A stretch of DNA of 64,000 bases, from contig OZ223259.1 of the NCBI GenBank assembly GCA_965140555.1, positions 372,001-436,000 on the forward strand, given 5' to 3'. Origin of the DNA: UBA1351 sp965140555 (GTDB lineage: Bacteria > Bacillota > Clostridia > Lachnospirales > Vallitaleaceae). The position numbers and the translations under genes are program-made. Below, in pieces: positions 9,147-17,972 of this stretch (its first letter is position 1; each line of letters begins with the position of its first letter). The notes below the pieces were generated by a model. The model searched no databases. It was given only the letters and a program-made list of their open reading frames with translations, and was not told the DNA's origin.

Positions 9147-9863
9147 TTATTCTAAAATGAGCTTCTTTCTTATTCCATTAATTACTTTATCCGAAATCTC
9201 CAAAACATTTAGATAGTTTTCAAATGATCCATACTTCTTATAAAGATTTCTAAGGCACTCCCGCATATATTCAGGTTTAGATCTTCCAACCCACTCCGGC
9301 AACTCCGGATGTTTACTTTTGTAGTCTGAAATCGGGTCATATATATATGTTTCAGACAATTGATAATCCGCAATAATATCTTCAACGCTTACACCGCATA
9401 TACTCATGATTATTGCAGTAACAATACCGGTTCTATCTTTACCAACAACACAATGATAGAATACAGTACCTTTTGACTCCGATATAATCCTCAAAATATG
9501 ACGAATCGTCTCTTTCTCTTCCATCATCTTTAAGTATGTCGCGGCTATACTTTCTTCACTCTCCGGAGTACCATTGCCGTTAATGAAAGAAATATTGTGG
9601 TACATAACGGATTCTGAATCACGAAAATAACTTGGTTCTCTCATGGCTTGTTCTTGAGTCCTTAAATCAATGACATCACTTATGTTAAGTGCTTCAAACC
9701 CAGCTCTATCTGCACTCGACACTTCAAACGGACAATCGCTTCGTATAATTCTCCCCCAAGCCAAACAACCGCCGTCTGATGTGGAATAGCCCCCAATATC
9801 TCTCGTATTATATTGTGAACCAATGGCATATCTTCGCATAACTTTCTTTTCAATCATCTTCAA
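9147..9863 (-). CDS. Tyrosine/serine protein phosphatase (Y_phosphatase3-like)
   Basis: A 238-residue protein with the N-terminal NTRDIGGYSTSDGG motif (NxRDLGG) and the catalytic P-loop FYHCVVGKDRTGIVTAI (C-x5-R), the two hallmarks of the Y_phosphatase3 family that includes the IphP and LipA-type dual phosphatases. SDVIDLRTQEQ and the helical C-terminal half with DYQLSETYIYD fit the same family. The reaction is phosphoester hydrolysis via a phosphocysteine; some members act on phosphoinositides. It is 19 bp downstream-separated from the LUD gene and could share a transcript with it. Confidence 0.87.
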   Translation of the reverse strand: MKMIEKKVMRRYAIGSQYNTRDIGGYSTSDGGCLAWGRIIRSDCPFEVSSADRAGFEALNISDVIDLRTQEQAMREPSYFRDSESVMYHNISFINGNGTPESEESIAATYLKMMEEKETIRHILRIISESKGTVFYHCVVGKDRTGIVTAIIMSICGVSVEDIIADYQLSETYIYDPISDYKSKHPELPEWVGRSKPEYMRECLRNLYKKYGSFENYLNVLEISDKVINGIRKKLILE

Positions 9864-9927
9864 ATCACGAACTCCTCTCCTGTATAAAGCCTATTTCTTA
9901 TATACTTGCCTTGTCTTTCGACTCCTA

Positions 9928-10125
9928 TTATTCTTTTAAGTACCTTGCAATACCGATAATTAACTCGATTAAAAACAAAAAACTTGCAACATAAAACATA
10001 ATCTGTCCGGCTGTAAGCCAGAATCCAACAAACAGACCTGCATTCGCACCATATCCTGAATTCATATATACATAGCCTAATCCAAACATACCAATCATAA
10101 AGTAATACGCACACCTTTTAAACAC
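9928..10125 (-). CDS. Small membrane protein, 65 residues
   Basis: A short protein with two hydrophobic segments (about residues 6-22 and 28-58), GYGANAGLFVGFWLTAGQ between them, and a charged end. A GGGTAGAC sequence precedes the ATG, which is weak as a ribosome binding site. I do not recognise the family. The overlapping longer frame (9860-10114) is cysteine/arginine rich and looks like a shadow. Confidence 0.45.
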   Translation of the reverse strand: MFKRCAYYFMIGMFGLGYVYMNSGYGANAGLFVGFWLTAGQIMFYVASFLFLIELIIGIARYLKE

Positions 10126-10292
10126 AGTCTACCCTCTTCCCTTCATATTTTTTAGCCATAAGCAACGTCATTGTCACTCCTATTTTCCTTCCGAACTATT
10201 TGATGACCATGATATTCCTTCTTCACTTACAGTATACCTATTAAATCTAAAATATGGATGCAATTAAAACTATGGATCTTCCTAAAGCATCG

Positions 10293-11246
10293 CTAAAATT
10301 CATTCTTGATACTTCTTAAAAACAATTTCTCAAGTTCTCCCTTGGGCTCCGCATCATTATATAAAATATTAAAAACAGCTTCACAAATTGGTAAGTCCAC
10401 CTGTAATCTTTCTGCTAGATCCATTAACGCCTTCACTGTGAAATAACCTTCTGCAAGGGAATCAAAGTGTTGGTTGCTTATAATCAATTCCCCAAATCTT
10501 CTATTATGACTAAACTTCGAAAAAACTGTAGCCTCATAATCGCCTAAATGACACAATCCGTAGGCAGATAATTCATTGCCTCCCATAGCCTTAATTAGTC
10601 GTGCCACCTCTCTTGTCCCTCTAGACATTAATGCCCCTTTTAGAGATGAAAGCCCGAGTCCGTCTAACATACCTGCTGCTATTCCAATAACGTTTTTAGA
10701 TGCTCCACCTATTTCATTGCCGATTAAATCCTTTCCATAATAGAAACGTATTAAATCGCTTGAAAATAGGTCAACAAGATACTTCTTGACTTCATTATTA
10801 TTAGAATCGATAACCATACAATTGGGTTTACCACTATAAAACTCTTGTACATGACCCGGACCTAACCATACTGCAACTGAACAAGTGTTATCAATAAATT
10901 CTTCTACAACTTCTGTTAATCTATTTCCTGAATCGATCTCAATTCCTTTCATACACAATACGAAAGTCTTATTCTTAAGCTCAAGTTTCGACAATTCCAT
11001 CATCAAATTCCTTAATCCTTGTGAATTAATTGAAATCACGATTATATCAGCTTCCCTCACTTCTGTAATATCAGTTGTAAGTTCAATTGTATTCGGTAAC
11101 TCAATAACATTGTTTCTCCTGTTCTTGAGTAGTTGTTGCATATTATTTGACTTCTCTCTTCCGTATAGTATTACTTTATTTGATGCTCTATCTAAATACC
11201 AAGAGATAAAAGTTCCCCATCTTCCGCATCCTATCACTGCTATCAT
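10293..11246 (-). CDS. NAD(P)-dependent glycerol-3-phosphate dehydrogenase-like protein
   Basis: A 317-residue protein with an N-terminal Rossmann motif (IAVIGCGRWGTFISWYL, GxGxxG-like), ITEVREADIIVISINSQGLR, CMKGIE, GPGHVQEF, and a C-terminal helical domain with IGNEIGGASKNVIGIAAGMLDGLGL and RGTREVARLIKAMGG. The lysine in ASKN and the KG in CMKGIE correspond to GpsA catalytic regions. This is a GpsA paralogue: the first glycine-rich loop carries R and W (CGRWG) where housekeeping GpsA has a small residue. It probably reduces a dihydroxyacetone-phosphate-like substrate. Free-standing, so probably not the housekeeping copy. Confidence 0.82.
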   Translation of the reverse strand: MIAVIGCGRWGTFISWYLDRASNKVILYGREKSNNMQQLLKNRRNNVIELPNTIELTTDITEVREADIIVISINSQGLRNLMMELSKLELKNKTFVLCMKGIEIDSGNRLTEVVEEFIDNTCSVAVWLGPGHVQEFYSGKPNCMVIDSNNNEVKKYLVDLFSSDLIRFYYGKDLIGNEIGGASKNVIGIAAGMLDGLGLSSLKGALMSRGTREVARLIKAMGGNELSAYGLCHLGDYEATVFSKFSHNRRFGELIISNQHFDSLAEGYFTVKALMDLAERLQVDLPICEAVFNILYNDAEPKGELEKLFLRSIKNEF

Positions 11247-11351
11247 AATTTATATCCTTTCGTATCTTTTCAATGCTTCAATTATACCACATACACTTGC
11301 CTTGTTGCTCTGTTACTATCAGCTTGTGAAGAACTGCATAGCGCACATTCT

Positions 11352-11671
11352 TCAACGACTCTTTGTCGTTCTAATTACATTCTCGATAATTTTTTCTAAA
11401 TTATGGTTCACTGATAATGTCCCGTCCATTACAACAACAGGACAAACAAATTTTGTTGCACATTCTTCAACAACTCTTGAATTTCGATTTTCTACCATTT
11501 TCCGGAATTCCATTTGCTGCTCATACATATCGCCACCAAATAGAACCCTTGTTCCGGAAAATAATAATCTTCCACATCCATCTCATAATAATCTATTTGT
11601 TTTGCTAGTGTATGAGCTAACGTAGATTATCCGCTTCCATTTAATCCGAAAATGGCAATCCCTTGACTCAT
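11352..11671 (-). pseudogene. P-loop nucleotide kinase remnant with nonsense and frameshift
   Basis: From an ATG at 11671 the minus strand encodes MSQGIAIFGLNGSG then TAA, then STLAHTLAKQIDYYEMDVED. The stop sits exactly where the Walker A lysine (GSGKS) should be, so AAA has become TAA. A one-base shift near the FPEQG stretch is then needed to continue with GDMYEQQMEFRKMVENRNSR and VVVMDGTLSVNHNLEKII, ending at a TGA at 11352. The reconstructed protein is a small AAA-type kinase of about 105 residues similar in style to the intact kinase at 19660-20172. It is clearly dead. Confidence 0.75.
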
Positions 11672-11790
11672 TATTTGTCCCCCATAAATTCATATTTTTT
11701 GGTCATTATAATAACTAATTGATTAGAGTGTCAAAAGCATCTAGTTGAACTTTCTTCTGTTTACGACGTCAATAAACTTACAAAACGAAG

Positions 11791-12720
11791 TCACTTGCGG
11801 TATTTTTCCACTTGATTCAACCATTGTTGTAGCCAGTCTAATTGTTTATCTATAAACTGCTCATCAATGCAATCAGCCCCATGAATTTCAACAATCGTTG
11901 CCTGTAGTTGAAAATGTCTAATTGCGATCCAATCAAGAAACGTTTCAACTTCATTATCTAATATAGCACAAACATTCCTATAACCTGCTAGAAATTCATG
12001 TAGAGCGTTAATGGAACTTAGTAGACCCTGTTTATTAAACTCGAAATAATCTGTCATATCACACATAACCATAATATCAAACACGACCGGTGCTATAGAT
12101 GAACTATCAAAATCAATAACGTATATCTTTCCATCTGTTGATTTAAGTAAATTACCTCTATGTAAATCGCCATGTACATATGCACTGGTCAATTTTGCTA
12201 CTCTATTCCACAGCAAATCCCCATATTCTTTATATTTTATATAATTATTATGGGAATATCCTTTACGCTTCAGGATATCCAAATATCTCAAAATAAAAAA
12301 CTGCTTCTTTCTTATGCTCAAATGACCCGTGTAATCAGACATCGTAACATGCAAACGCCCGGTTAACTCTCCTATCTCCTTCAGTGATTCACCCTTTTCA
12401 GGTTCTCGCCCATTAATGAACTCATATAATATATACGTATATTTCTTATGCTCAAACTCGATGATGCCTGACGGTTCATTCTGCATATTTAGTATTATAT
12501 TCGGAACATTAAACTTCTTATGCATCAGAAACCTGTTCACATTAATTGAATCTTCAATAGTATCCTTAAACGCTTCAGATACAACCCTTAAAAAATACCT
12601 ATCTTTTCCGGAATTAACTTCATATGAATTACTGCCGCCGGTTCTAATATACTTAATATCATTAAACTTAATGTTGAATTGATTATTTAATTCATTCAAT
12701 AAATCCATAGATTTAACCAT
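11791..12720 (-). CDS. Aminoglycoside phosphotransferase (APH)-family kinase
   Basis: A 309-residue protein with the APH/choline-kinase fold: an N-terminal lobe with RTGGSNSYEVNSGKDRYFLRV (nucleotide-binding lysine region absent of the classic glycine loop), the hinge YILYEFINGRE, the catalytic loop YVHGDLHRGNLL (HGD-x-x-x-x-N) and the metal motif KIYVIDFDSSSIAP (DFD). An AGGAATGAG ribosome binding site precedes the ATG. The family phosphorylates hydroxyls on antibiotics, choline, homoserine or sugars; sequence alone does not give the substrate, so antibiotic resistance should not be assumed. Confidence 0.87.
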   Translation of the reverse strand: MVKSMDLLNELNNQFNIKFNDIKYIRTGGSNSYEVNSGKDRYFLRVVSEAFKDTIEDSINVNRFLMHKKFNVPNIILNMQNEPSGIIEFEHKKYTYILYEFINGREPEKGESLKEIGELTGRLHVTMSDYTGHLSIRKKQFFILRYLDILKRKGYSHNNYIKYKEYGDLLWNRVAKLTSAYVHGDLHRGNLLKSTDGKIYVIDFDSSSIAPVVFDIMVMCDMTDYFEFNKQGLLSSINALHEFLAGYRNVCAILDNEVETFLDWIAIRHFQLQATIVEIHGADCIDEQFIDKQLDWLQQWLNQVEKYRK

Positions 12721-12783
12721 CTCATTCCTCCGTTAAGATTGAAGCTATTCGACCACTCTCTTTTGCAAATTACAATCTAGACT

Positions 12784-13038
12784 TCACTTTTTTGAATATT
12801 CATACAAGTTATACCCTTTGCATCTCACATAAAAGCCTTCACTTATTAAGTGTTGATTTTCCGAGTCTATACCAAATGAAAATGTAGTTTTGGGACCACT
12901 TCCATACTGGCCAATTGAAATCTCATCCATGTTAAATATTCCTTCATTTGTATAATGAAAATTAAACAATCTATAGATAACTCCAAAAACAATTATTGAG
13001 AAAATCAAAATGTATGTACATATTGTTACTCTTTTCAT
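12784..13038 (-). CDS. Short single-pass membrane or secreted protein
   Basis: An 84-residue protein with a basic start and a hydrophobic segment at residues 6-24 (TYILIFSIIVFGVIYRLF), which should act as a membrane anchor or uncleaved signal. The rest is a small soluble domain (DEISIGQYGSGPKTTFSFG) of unknown type. It resembles a truncated version of lipoprotein/anchored proteins seen elsewhere in this region. No family recognised. Confidence 0.5.
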   Translation of the reverse strand: MKRVTICTYILIFSIIVFGVIYRLFNFHYTNEGIFNMDEISIGQYGSGPKTTFSFGIDSENQHLISEGFYVRCKGYNLYEYSKK

Positions 13039-13120
13039 TTCACTCTCTTAACAAGCAGATACCTTCTAAATAAGCTTTCGTCAATTCTTGACGTCTATGA
13101 ATCTTCCCGCCAATATTCTT

Positions 13121-14257
13121 TTAATTATCAATAACTGAAAGCTTCTTACTTCTAACTATTATTGCCAATATAAGAAGAACGGCACTCGAAAAATAGAAAG
13201 TTTCGATAAATCCAACTCTATCCCAAATCTGACTAACTACTAATTGTCCCAGAATAGTACCTATCGCTATCGTCACCCTAAAAGATGATAACCGCTTTCC
13301 GATATTCGTATATAAGCTTTTATTAATCTTATCCGATGTATAAATCCCTGTTACATTTCTAATCAGTTCATATACAAACAAAGCAAAAATTATGAAATAC
13401 AATTGATCTACCGTTGCAAACAAAACCAAAACAATGGCTTGAAGGATAAAGGATAGTATTAGCATATTTTTAACATGTATCTTCTCAAACCGTTTGTAAA
13501 TATTAGCCGCAACCATGCCAGACAGTCCATAAGCAATAAAGAACACTAATCCTACATATTGTAACCCAATGGAATAATACTCATGTAAAAATATCACAAT
13601 ACGATTTACAATCAAGGCGATACCAAATGCTTCAACCGCATAAATAATAGATATTTCCCGTAGCCATCTCACATCAATATCTTCTTCTAGTTGCTTCTTA
13701 AGTCGCAGTTTCACCTCTTTTAATCTTAATAAAAATACTGTAGAAAACAACTCTACTAGTCCGGACACAAGGAAAACCAAAGCAATTCTCCCAGTATATC
13801 CATAAAGCACCATCAGTGCTAAACCACCTATTGATGCACCAACATTTCCACGGACATTTAACTTAGCAATAAAATCTTTATACTCGTCCTCCACTATAGA
13901 TTCTCTTATAAAGGGCGATAACGATGCACTATAGAGCTTTGCTAACAAAGCCTTCAAAAAAATAAATAGATATAATATATATACACTACTTGCAAATCCA
14001 TACATTGATAAAAAAATCGCCGAACCAATATTACCAACAACGATGAATTTTAATCGACCATATCGATCACTCAATCCCGAGAAATAGTAATCAATCACTG
14101 TATTTATCAATACCGGAATCATGAATGCTATGGCAACTGCAACCATATTCTCCGTCTCATCCCAAATTAATAAAGATAAGAAAATAAGCATTACACCACT
14201 ATCAAAGTTTCCCCAAAAAAAATGTTTCATCAAATTACTTTTATTATGCTCTTCCAT
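13121..14257 (-). CDS. MFS transporter
   Basis: A 378-residue protein with about ten to twelve hydrophobic helices and the motif DYYFSGLSDRYGRLKFIVVG between helices 2 and 3, which is the MFS motif A (G-x-x-x-D-R-x-G-R). A second half begins after a charged loop near residue 185 (LKLRLKKQLEEDIDVRW). It is slightly shorter than the usual 400-residue MFS proteins but appears complete. Proton-driven export of a small hydrophobic compound is the family norm; the substrate is unknown. It is not next to a regulator. Confidence 0.87.
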   Translation of the reverse strand: MEEHNKSNLMKHFFWGNFDSGVMLIFLSLLIWDETENMVAVAIAFMIPVLINTVIDYYFSGLSDRYGRLKFIVVGNIGSAIFLSMYGFASSVYILYLFIFLKALLAKLYSASLSPFIRESIVEDEYKDFIAKLNVRGNVGASIGGLALMVLYGYTGRIALVFLVSGLVELFSTVFLLRLKEVKLRLKKQLEEDIDVRWLREISIIYAVEAFGIALIVNRIVIFLHEYYSIGLQYVGLVFFIAYGLSGMVAANIYKRFEKIHVKNMLILSFILQAIVLVLFATVDQLYFIIFALFVYELIRNVTGIYTSDKINKSLYTNIGKRLSSFRVTIAIGTILGQLVVSQIWDRVGFIETFYFSSAVLLILAIIVRSKKLSVIDN

Positions 14258-14360
14258 ACTCTACCTCACTTTATAATTGATTATTTTCTATCATTCTATA
14301 ACAATTGCTTAAACCATACAAACAAAGACCAATTGTTAAAATTGCTGATGTCCCTCGGCT

Positions 14361-14386
14361 GTGCATGTTTGGAACAGTCTATCAGG
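14361..14386. repeat. Right half of a degraded attC-like site
   Basis: The stretch GTGCATGTTTGGAACAGTCT followed by ATCAGG matches the right half (loop edge, inner arm and outer box) of the clean sites near 41 kb (GTGCATGTTGGGAACAGTCT then GTTAGGC). No matching left half is present upstream, so the palindrome is lost. It lies between the MFS gene and the next gene, where a cassette-end site would be expected. Confidence 0.55.
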
Positions 14387-14410
14387 GGATGAATAATACG
14401 GAAGACCCCA

Positions 14411-15073
14411 TTATATTTTGATCATCGCTGACCTCTCAATAAATCCCATCTCCACCAGTTTTTGTGCCTCCTTCTCATTGAGAAATAATCGTCCAAATCT
14501 TTCGTGTGAGCAAATCGCAAACAATACCATATTTTCTCTATAAAGTGCTAAATCTTCAAACTGATAATTCTGTATCACATAAGGAAAATCATATAATCGC
14601 TCAAGCTTACTAATAACATATTCTTGAATCATTTCAATCTGAAGATATAGCATTTGTTGAATTGGACCCTCTGTAACCTGAGTAGTTCTAGTGAACTTAG
14701 AACTAATAATTCCATCTATATCTATGTTAGCCATTTGATTATTATTCGTTTTATTTGTCACCGAATTAAAAACCTCTAACTCTTGTTCTTCCAAATCATC
14801 GAAATAAGATATAGCTCGTTCATATGTCTTAAAAATTGAATCAATACGATCCTTATAGCCACTATTGTTTAATTCATAATCAACTCGTCTCTTCTTAGCT
14901 CTTTCTATTAGTTCGGTTTTGTACTCCTTCTGCATTTCTTCAAATTCCACTTCTTCTATATATCCATTATAATCTCTCGAAACTGAAGCTTTATCTGATA
15001 TCGATGTCAAATACTCAAGCAACAATAAATGCTTATCTTCCAATACGTCTTGGCTTATATCCACAAAATACAT
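14411..15073 (-). CDS. Hypothetical protein, 220 residues
   Basis: A soluble, mostly helical, acidic protein (MYFVDISQDVLEDKHLLLLE). A charged helix around residues 40-80 (EEVEFEEMQKEYKTELIERA) and a segment with a serine/threonine-rich break near 110-140 are visible. The C-terminal part contains YDFPYVIQNYQFEDLALYRE. I recognise no family. A GAGAGGAG ribosome binding site lies upstream of the ATG. Confidence 0.6.
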   Translation of the reverse strand: MYFVDISQDVLEDKHLLLLEYLTSISDKASVSRDYNGYIEEVEFEEMQKEYKTELIERAKKRRVDYELNNSGYKDRIDSIFKTYERAISYFDDLEEQELEVFNSVTNKTNNNQMANIDIDGIISSKFTRTTQVTEGPIQQMLYLQIEMIQEYVISKLERLYDFPYVIQNYQFEDLALYRENMVLFAICSHERFGRLFLNEKEAQKLVEMGFIERSAMIKI

Positions 15074-15444
15074 GAAAACAACTCCTCTCTTCTTTGAATT
15101 TTATATGTCAAATTATTTATTTCCTCGCCTGTCTAGTGTGCCGGCATGTTCATATTTGAACGAATGATGCAGAATGTTTTTTCATAGGCGATGCGGTGGC
15201 ATCGTCGATTGACAGCAACGATGTCCTATGGGAAAACAGACAAATAAAGGAGTTCCTTCATATTTCATAAATGTAGTTGTCGGATATATTTGAATTCAAA
15301 ACGATAATTTGATTCTATTCTAATTAATCAACATTCCCCCTCTACAAGCTTCCTCTAAAAATAATAGCACAGATTTTTCCGATATAAAAGAAAAAGTCCA
15401 ACTTAAATCGATAACATTTGTACTCTCGTCTATTCCTATGATTC
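15074..15444. other. Gene-free spacer with a dispersed repeat copy and a long hairpin
   Basis: No convincing gene on either strand. The spacer holds one copy of a repeat (15133-15182, beginning CTAGTGTGCCGGCATG) also found at 25394 and, inverted, at 49596. It also holds a structured palindrome: the 12-base arms at 15177-15188 and 15225-15236 (TTTTTTCATAGG and CCTATGGGAAAA) enclose a smaller hairpin CGATGCGGTGGCATCG. The remainder is AT-rich and featureless to me. Confidence 0.55.
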
Positions 15445-16080
15445 CTAATCTAATCCTATTGCTTGTTCAAATGTGACAAATCTCATTATTTCCGGATTAT
15501 AGTAACATCCATTTAGAAGATTCGGTAATTCAGTACCTATAAATTCTTCAGTAATGTTATATGACTGTAAATCTATATGCACTTCTTCACTTATTACCTT
15601 TCTTGTGTAGGGCAAAGCAGAAACAGAATAAGTTTCAGGAATGACATAATTAAACTCCACACTTTCTATGTCATCAAAAACTGCGAGAATAATTATTGAA
15701 TCTTGCATTTCCTTATTATAGTAAAAGTAATAACGTTGATTTTCATACCTTAGGTCTAATTCATATGTTATCTTTAATTTACTTTCGTCCATTTTAACGG
15801 TTAATAATGGTAACCCTTTGGACTGCAACAATGAAGCTATTTCATATAAATCTATATCACCAAAACTCGTTCTCTTATATTGAGTAAGTTTCTCATAATC
15901 GTATAAGTAACCTGAGTTGTCAAATCTGTTTGGTTCATCATCCAAATACAGATTATTCGAAGCCTCTAATTCATTTTCAAGATTCGTTATCTTATCTTCA
16001 TATTCTTTTATAGTTTCATCATTATTTGAGCATCCTGTTAAAAGGGCTAAACAAATAACTGCTATTAATACTTTTTCCAT
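15445..16080 (-). CDS. Secreted lipoprotein of unknown function
   Basis: The start at 16080 (MEKVLIAVICLALLTGC) follows an AGGAG ribosome binding site; the ATG six codons upstream falls on top of that site. The lipobox LTGC marks lipid attachment. After it comes a short predicted coiled coil (DETIKEYEDKITNLENELEA), then about 150 residues with a YNKEMQDSIIILAVFDDIE strand region. The coiled coil plus globular domain layout resembles other surface lipoproteins of Clostridia, but the family is unknown. Confidence 0.7.
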   Translation of the reverse strand: MEKVLIAVICLALLTGCSNNDETIKEYEDKITNLENELEASNNLYLDDEPNRFDNSGYLYDYEKLTQYKRTSFGDIDLYEIASLLQSKGLPLLTVKMDESKLKITYELDLRYENQRYYFYYNKEMQDSIIILAVFDDIESVEFNYVIPETYSVSALPYTRKVISEEVHIDLQSYNITEEFIGTELPNLLNGCYYNPEIMRFVTFEQAIGLD

Positions 16081-16169
16081 AACATTTCTCCTCATCAACT
16101 ACATAATTTAATTCAATTCATAGCCAAATCTATTGTAAACGCTTATAGCCGTAATTGAAGATGGTATCT

Positions 16170-16271
16170 CTATTCATCTCGCCCATAGAATACTTCATCC
16201 GCGTTATTCGCACATCCAACCATCACCATGCTTACAATAGTCAGGGTAATAATCACATTATTTATCTTCAT
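16170..16271 (-). CDS. Very short lipoprotein-like peptide
   Basis: A 33-residue frame with a signal-like hydrophobic core and a lipobox-like MVGC, followed by only 13 residues (ANNADEVFYGRDE). The ribosome binding site is weak, and the frame overlaps the end of the upstream membrane protein gene by 14 bases. It is either a small lipopeptide or the 5' remnant of a lipoprotein gene whose body was deleted. Confidence 0.35.
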   Translation of the reverse strand: MKINNVIITLTIVSMVMVGCANNADEVFYGRDE

Positions 16272-16665
16272 AAATGTTACTTTTTTGTAAATAATTAAAA
16301 GCGTATAGATATCCTCCATAGATTAAAACAATAACCGGAATATAAGTCGTTAATACACTTATTAACGATAATTCCTGTGTAATGGATACTTCACCCCATT
16401 CAATTAAAATTCTAAATCCTAAACCAACTAAATTTATGATAGGTATAAAAACCAATGCCGTTTTCTTGCTCATCTTTTGAAGCAATCCAAGGATAATTCC
16501 AATATAAATATATGAAATTAAAAATAATCCATCGATTAACAAACTCTCATATTTCAGCGGGAATATCCATATTGCTTGCCAGATTACAAAAAGAGTTAAT
16601 ATAATTGATATCATCATTTTTTTCTTATTGGTCCATTGATTCAATTTGTTATATGTTCTATTCAT
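16258..16665 (-). CDS. Membrane protein, four predicted helices
   Basis: The start at 16665 (MNRTYNKLNQ) is chosen because GGGAGG lies 8 bases upstream; the longer frame start lies upstream of that site. The 135-residue protein has a basic N-terminus and hydrophobic segments near residues 18-35, 42-64, 70-88 and 105-125. No catalytic residues or family features are recognised. A tryptophan-rich first helix (IWQAIWIFPL) is notable. Confidence 0.6.
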   Translation of the reverse strand: MNRTYNKLNQWTNKKKMMISIILTLFVIWQAIWIFPLKYESLLIDGLFLISYIYIGIILGLLQKMSKKTALVFIPIINLVGLGFRILIEWGEVSITQELSLISVLTTYIPVIVLIYGGYLYAFNYLQKSNIYEDK

Positions 16666-16708
16666 CTTTCTCCTCCCTCTCATTTGCTTATTATATATAT
16701 CAACATTA

Positions 16709-16777
16709 GCCTAACTGATTTATAAGGCAACGTGTAATCCTCTTTGCTCATGACCCTGTTATTACTGCCTCTTAGAG
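16709..16777. repeat. Degenerate attC-like site
   Basis: A perfect left box GCCTAAC (RYYYAAC) at 16709-16715 is followed by GGCAACGTG, and 24 bases later by CATGACCCTGTTATTACTGCC and a box-like CTTAGAG. The spacing (69 bp) and order fit the cassette sites further right, but base pairing between the arms is only partial. It overlaps the end of the truncated rhomboid gene. Confidence 0.45.
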
Positions 16778-17056
16778 GGTGTAATAACAGAAGCTACAAC
16801 CACAACCATAATCCTCCAGCAACCAGTCCAATAGTAAAACCAATATTATTACATTAGCTGCTATATGATATAATTTCGTATGAAGAAAAGCAGCAGATAT
16901 GAGTCTCCAGTATTCATGATCTTCAAAGACTGCTTTACTATTTCCCTCTCCCCACTTCATTAATCTGCCTCGGTATAGAAATTTATTTACCAAATAGACT
17001 AACACTTGTATGGTAATTAGGATTGTGGTTCCTATTGGAATATTATCGATTTTCAT
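16772..17056 (-). pseudogene. Rhomboid-family protein, C-terminally truncated
   Basis: An AAGGAGG ribosome binding site and ATG begin a 94-residue frame. It has a first helix (TTILITIQVLVYLVNKFLY), then HEYWRLISAAFLHTKLYHIAANVIILVLLL, which matches the rhomboid loop and second helix (WR-x-x-T/S-x-x-F-x-H and H-x-x-x-N). The catalytic GxSG serine and later histidine helices are missing: the frame ends in a cysteine-rich non-family tail where it runs into the attC-like site. This looks like a cassette whose gene was cut by recombination. Confidence 0.7.
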
Positions 17057-17072
17057 ATTTCCTCCTTATTAA

Positions 17073-17123
17073 GTCCAACAACTAGTGTAGTGTATCATTC
17101 ATATTTGAATGATACACTACACT
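17073..17123. repeat. Perfect 18-bp palindrome beside a RYYYAAC-like box
   Basis: The arms 17084-17101 and 17106-17123 are perfect reverse complements (outer end AGTGTAGTG, inner end CATTCA) around a 4-base loop TATT. A GTCCAAC box (17073-17079) lies five bases away. The stop codon of the methyltransferase gene is inside one arm. It could be a transcription terminator without a T-run, or a relic cassette site. Confidence 0.6.
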
Positions 17124-17832
17124 ATGATTCACTTTTCTTCCTAACCATAATAATTCCGTGATTGCTTATTCCAAGGATGTTACTATCTGTACACGACCTA
17201 AGATGATAGGATAACCATATATTATAATCTGTTTCAGACAGTTCATTAATCTGTTCGGATATATAATGGGCCACTCCCTCTGATCCGGCATGAATCAACT
17301 GGTCCACTGGAAACTCGGATAATAATTCCTCTATTCCTTTAGGCGTATCAAAATGAGAAAAACTCAGGAAATCATCTTCTGCTCTACCTGACACATTGCC
17401 GGATTCGAATAACTGCTCCACCTCTTTCTCTGTTAGTGCCCCTCCAAACTTATATGAAAATGGTACTATAAAGTTGGTGTTCAAATATGCAACACATAAT
17501 ATCCCCTTAGGCTTCAGTACACGAATGCACTCAGCTAAGCACGTTCTCCTATCTTCAATATTTCTAAGGTGATATATAGGCCCAAAACATATTACAGCAT
17601 CAAATACATCATCCTCATATTGAGATAAATCTAGGGCATTCCCAATATCTATTGTCAAATCAGTTTCACACCCTAGCTCAGCTTGTTTCTGCCTCATCTC
17701 CTCTACATGTTTAGGCACAATATCAATAGCATGAACATGGTGTCCTTGTTCTGCATAGTAAAACGAATAAATGCCTGTACCTGCACCAACATCTAATATC
17801 TTACTATCATCTGGCAGATACCTTCCAATCAT
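17122..17832 (-). CDS. Class I SAM-dependent methyltransferase
   Basis: The SAM-binding motif is DSKILDVGAGTGIYSFYYAEQG, followed by VHAIDIVPKHVEEM (acidic residue binding ribose), DVFDAVICFGPIYHL (motif IV) and ECIRVLKPKGILCVAYL. The frame stays open for about 28 codons upstream of the ATG at 17832 with family-like sequence (YYNGYNEEQRTQRSRVHQIE), but no start codon exists there before an in-frame stop. So the true N-terminus may be lost or a non-standard start used. The target is unknown. Confidence 0.8.
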   Translation of the reverse strand: MIGRYLPDDSKILDVGAGTGIYSFYYAEQGHHVHAIDIVPKHVEEMRQKQAELGCETDLTIDIGNALDLSQYEDDVFDAVICFGPIYHLRNIEDRRTCLAECIRVLKPKGILCVAYLNTNFIVPFSYKFGGALTEKEVEQLFESGNVSGRAEDDFLSFSHFDTPKGIEELLSEFPVDQLIHAGSEGVAHYISEQINELSETDYNIWLSYHLRSCTDSNILGISNHGIIMVRKKSES

Positions 17833-17972
17833 CTCAACATTAGTAACAAATTCAATCTGATGAACTCTACTTCTCTGAGTCCTCTGTTCTTCATTGTAGC
17901 CATTATAATAATTTAATAATCAGTTCAAAGTATAACCTCCCAGTGTTGCCTATATAATCTAGTGACTCTTGT

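Noticed and set aside
9860..10114. Minus-strand open frame overlapping the small membrane protein gene
   Set aside because: Cysteine- and arginine-rich shadow frame; the alternative frame has clean transmembrane helices.
11791..12720. Labelling the APH-family kinase as an antibiotic resistance gene
   Set aside because: The fold is shared with choline, homoserine and sugar kinases; nothing in the sequence identifies an antibiotic substrate.
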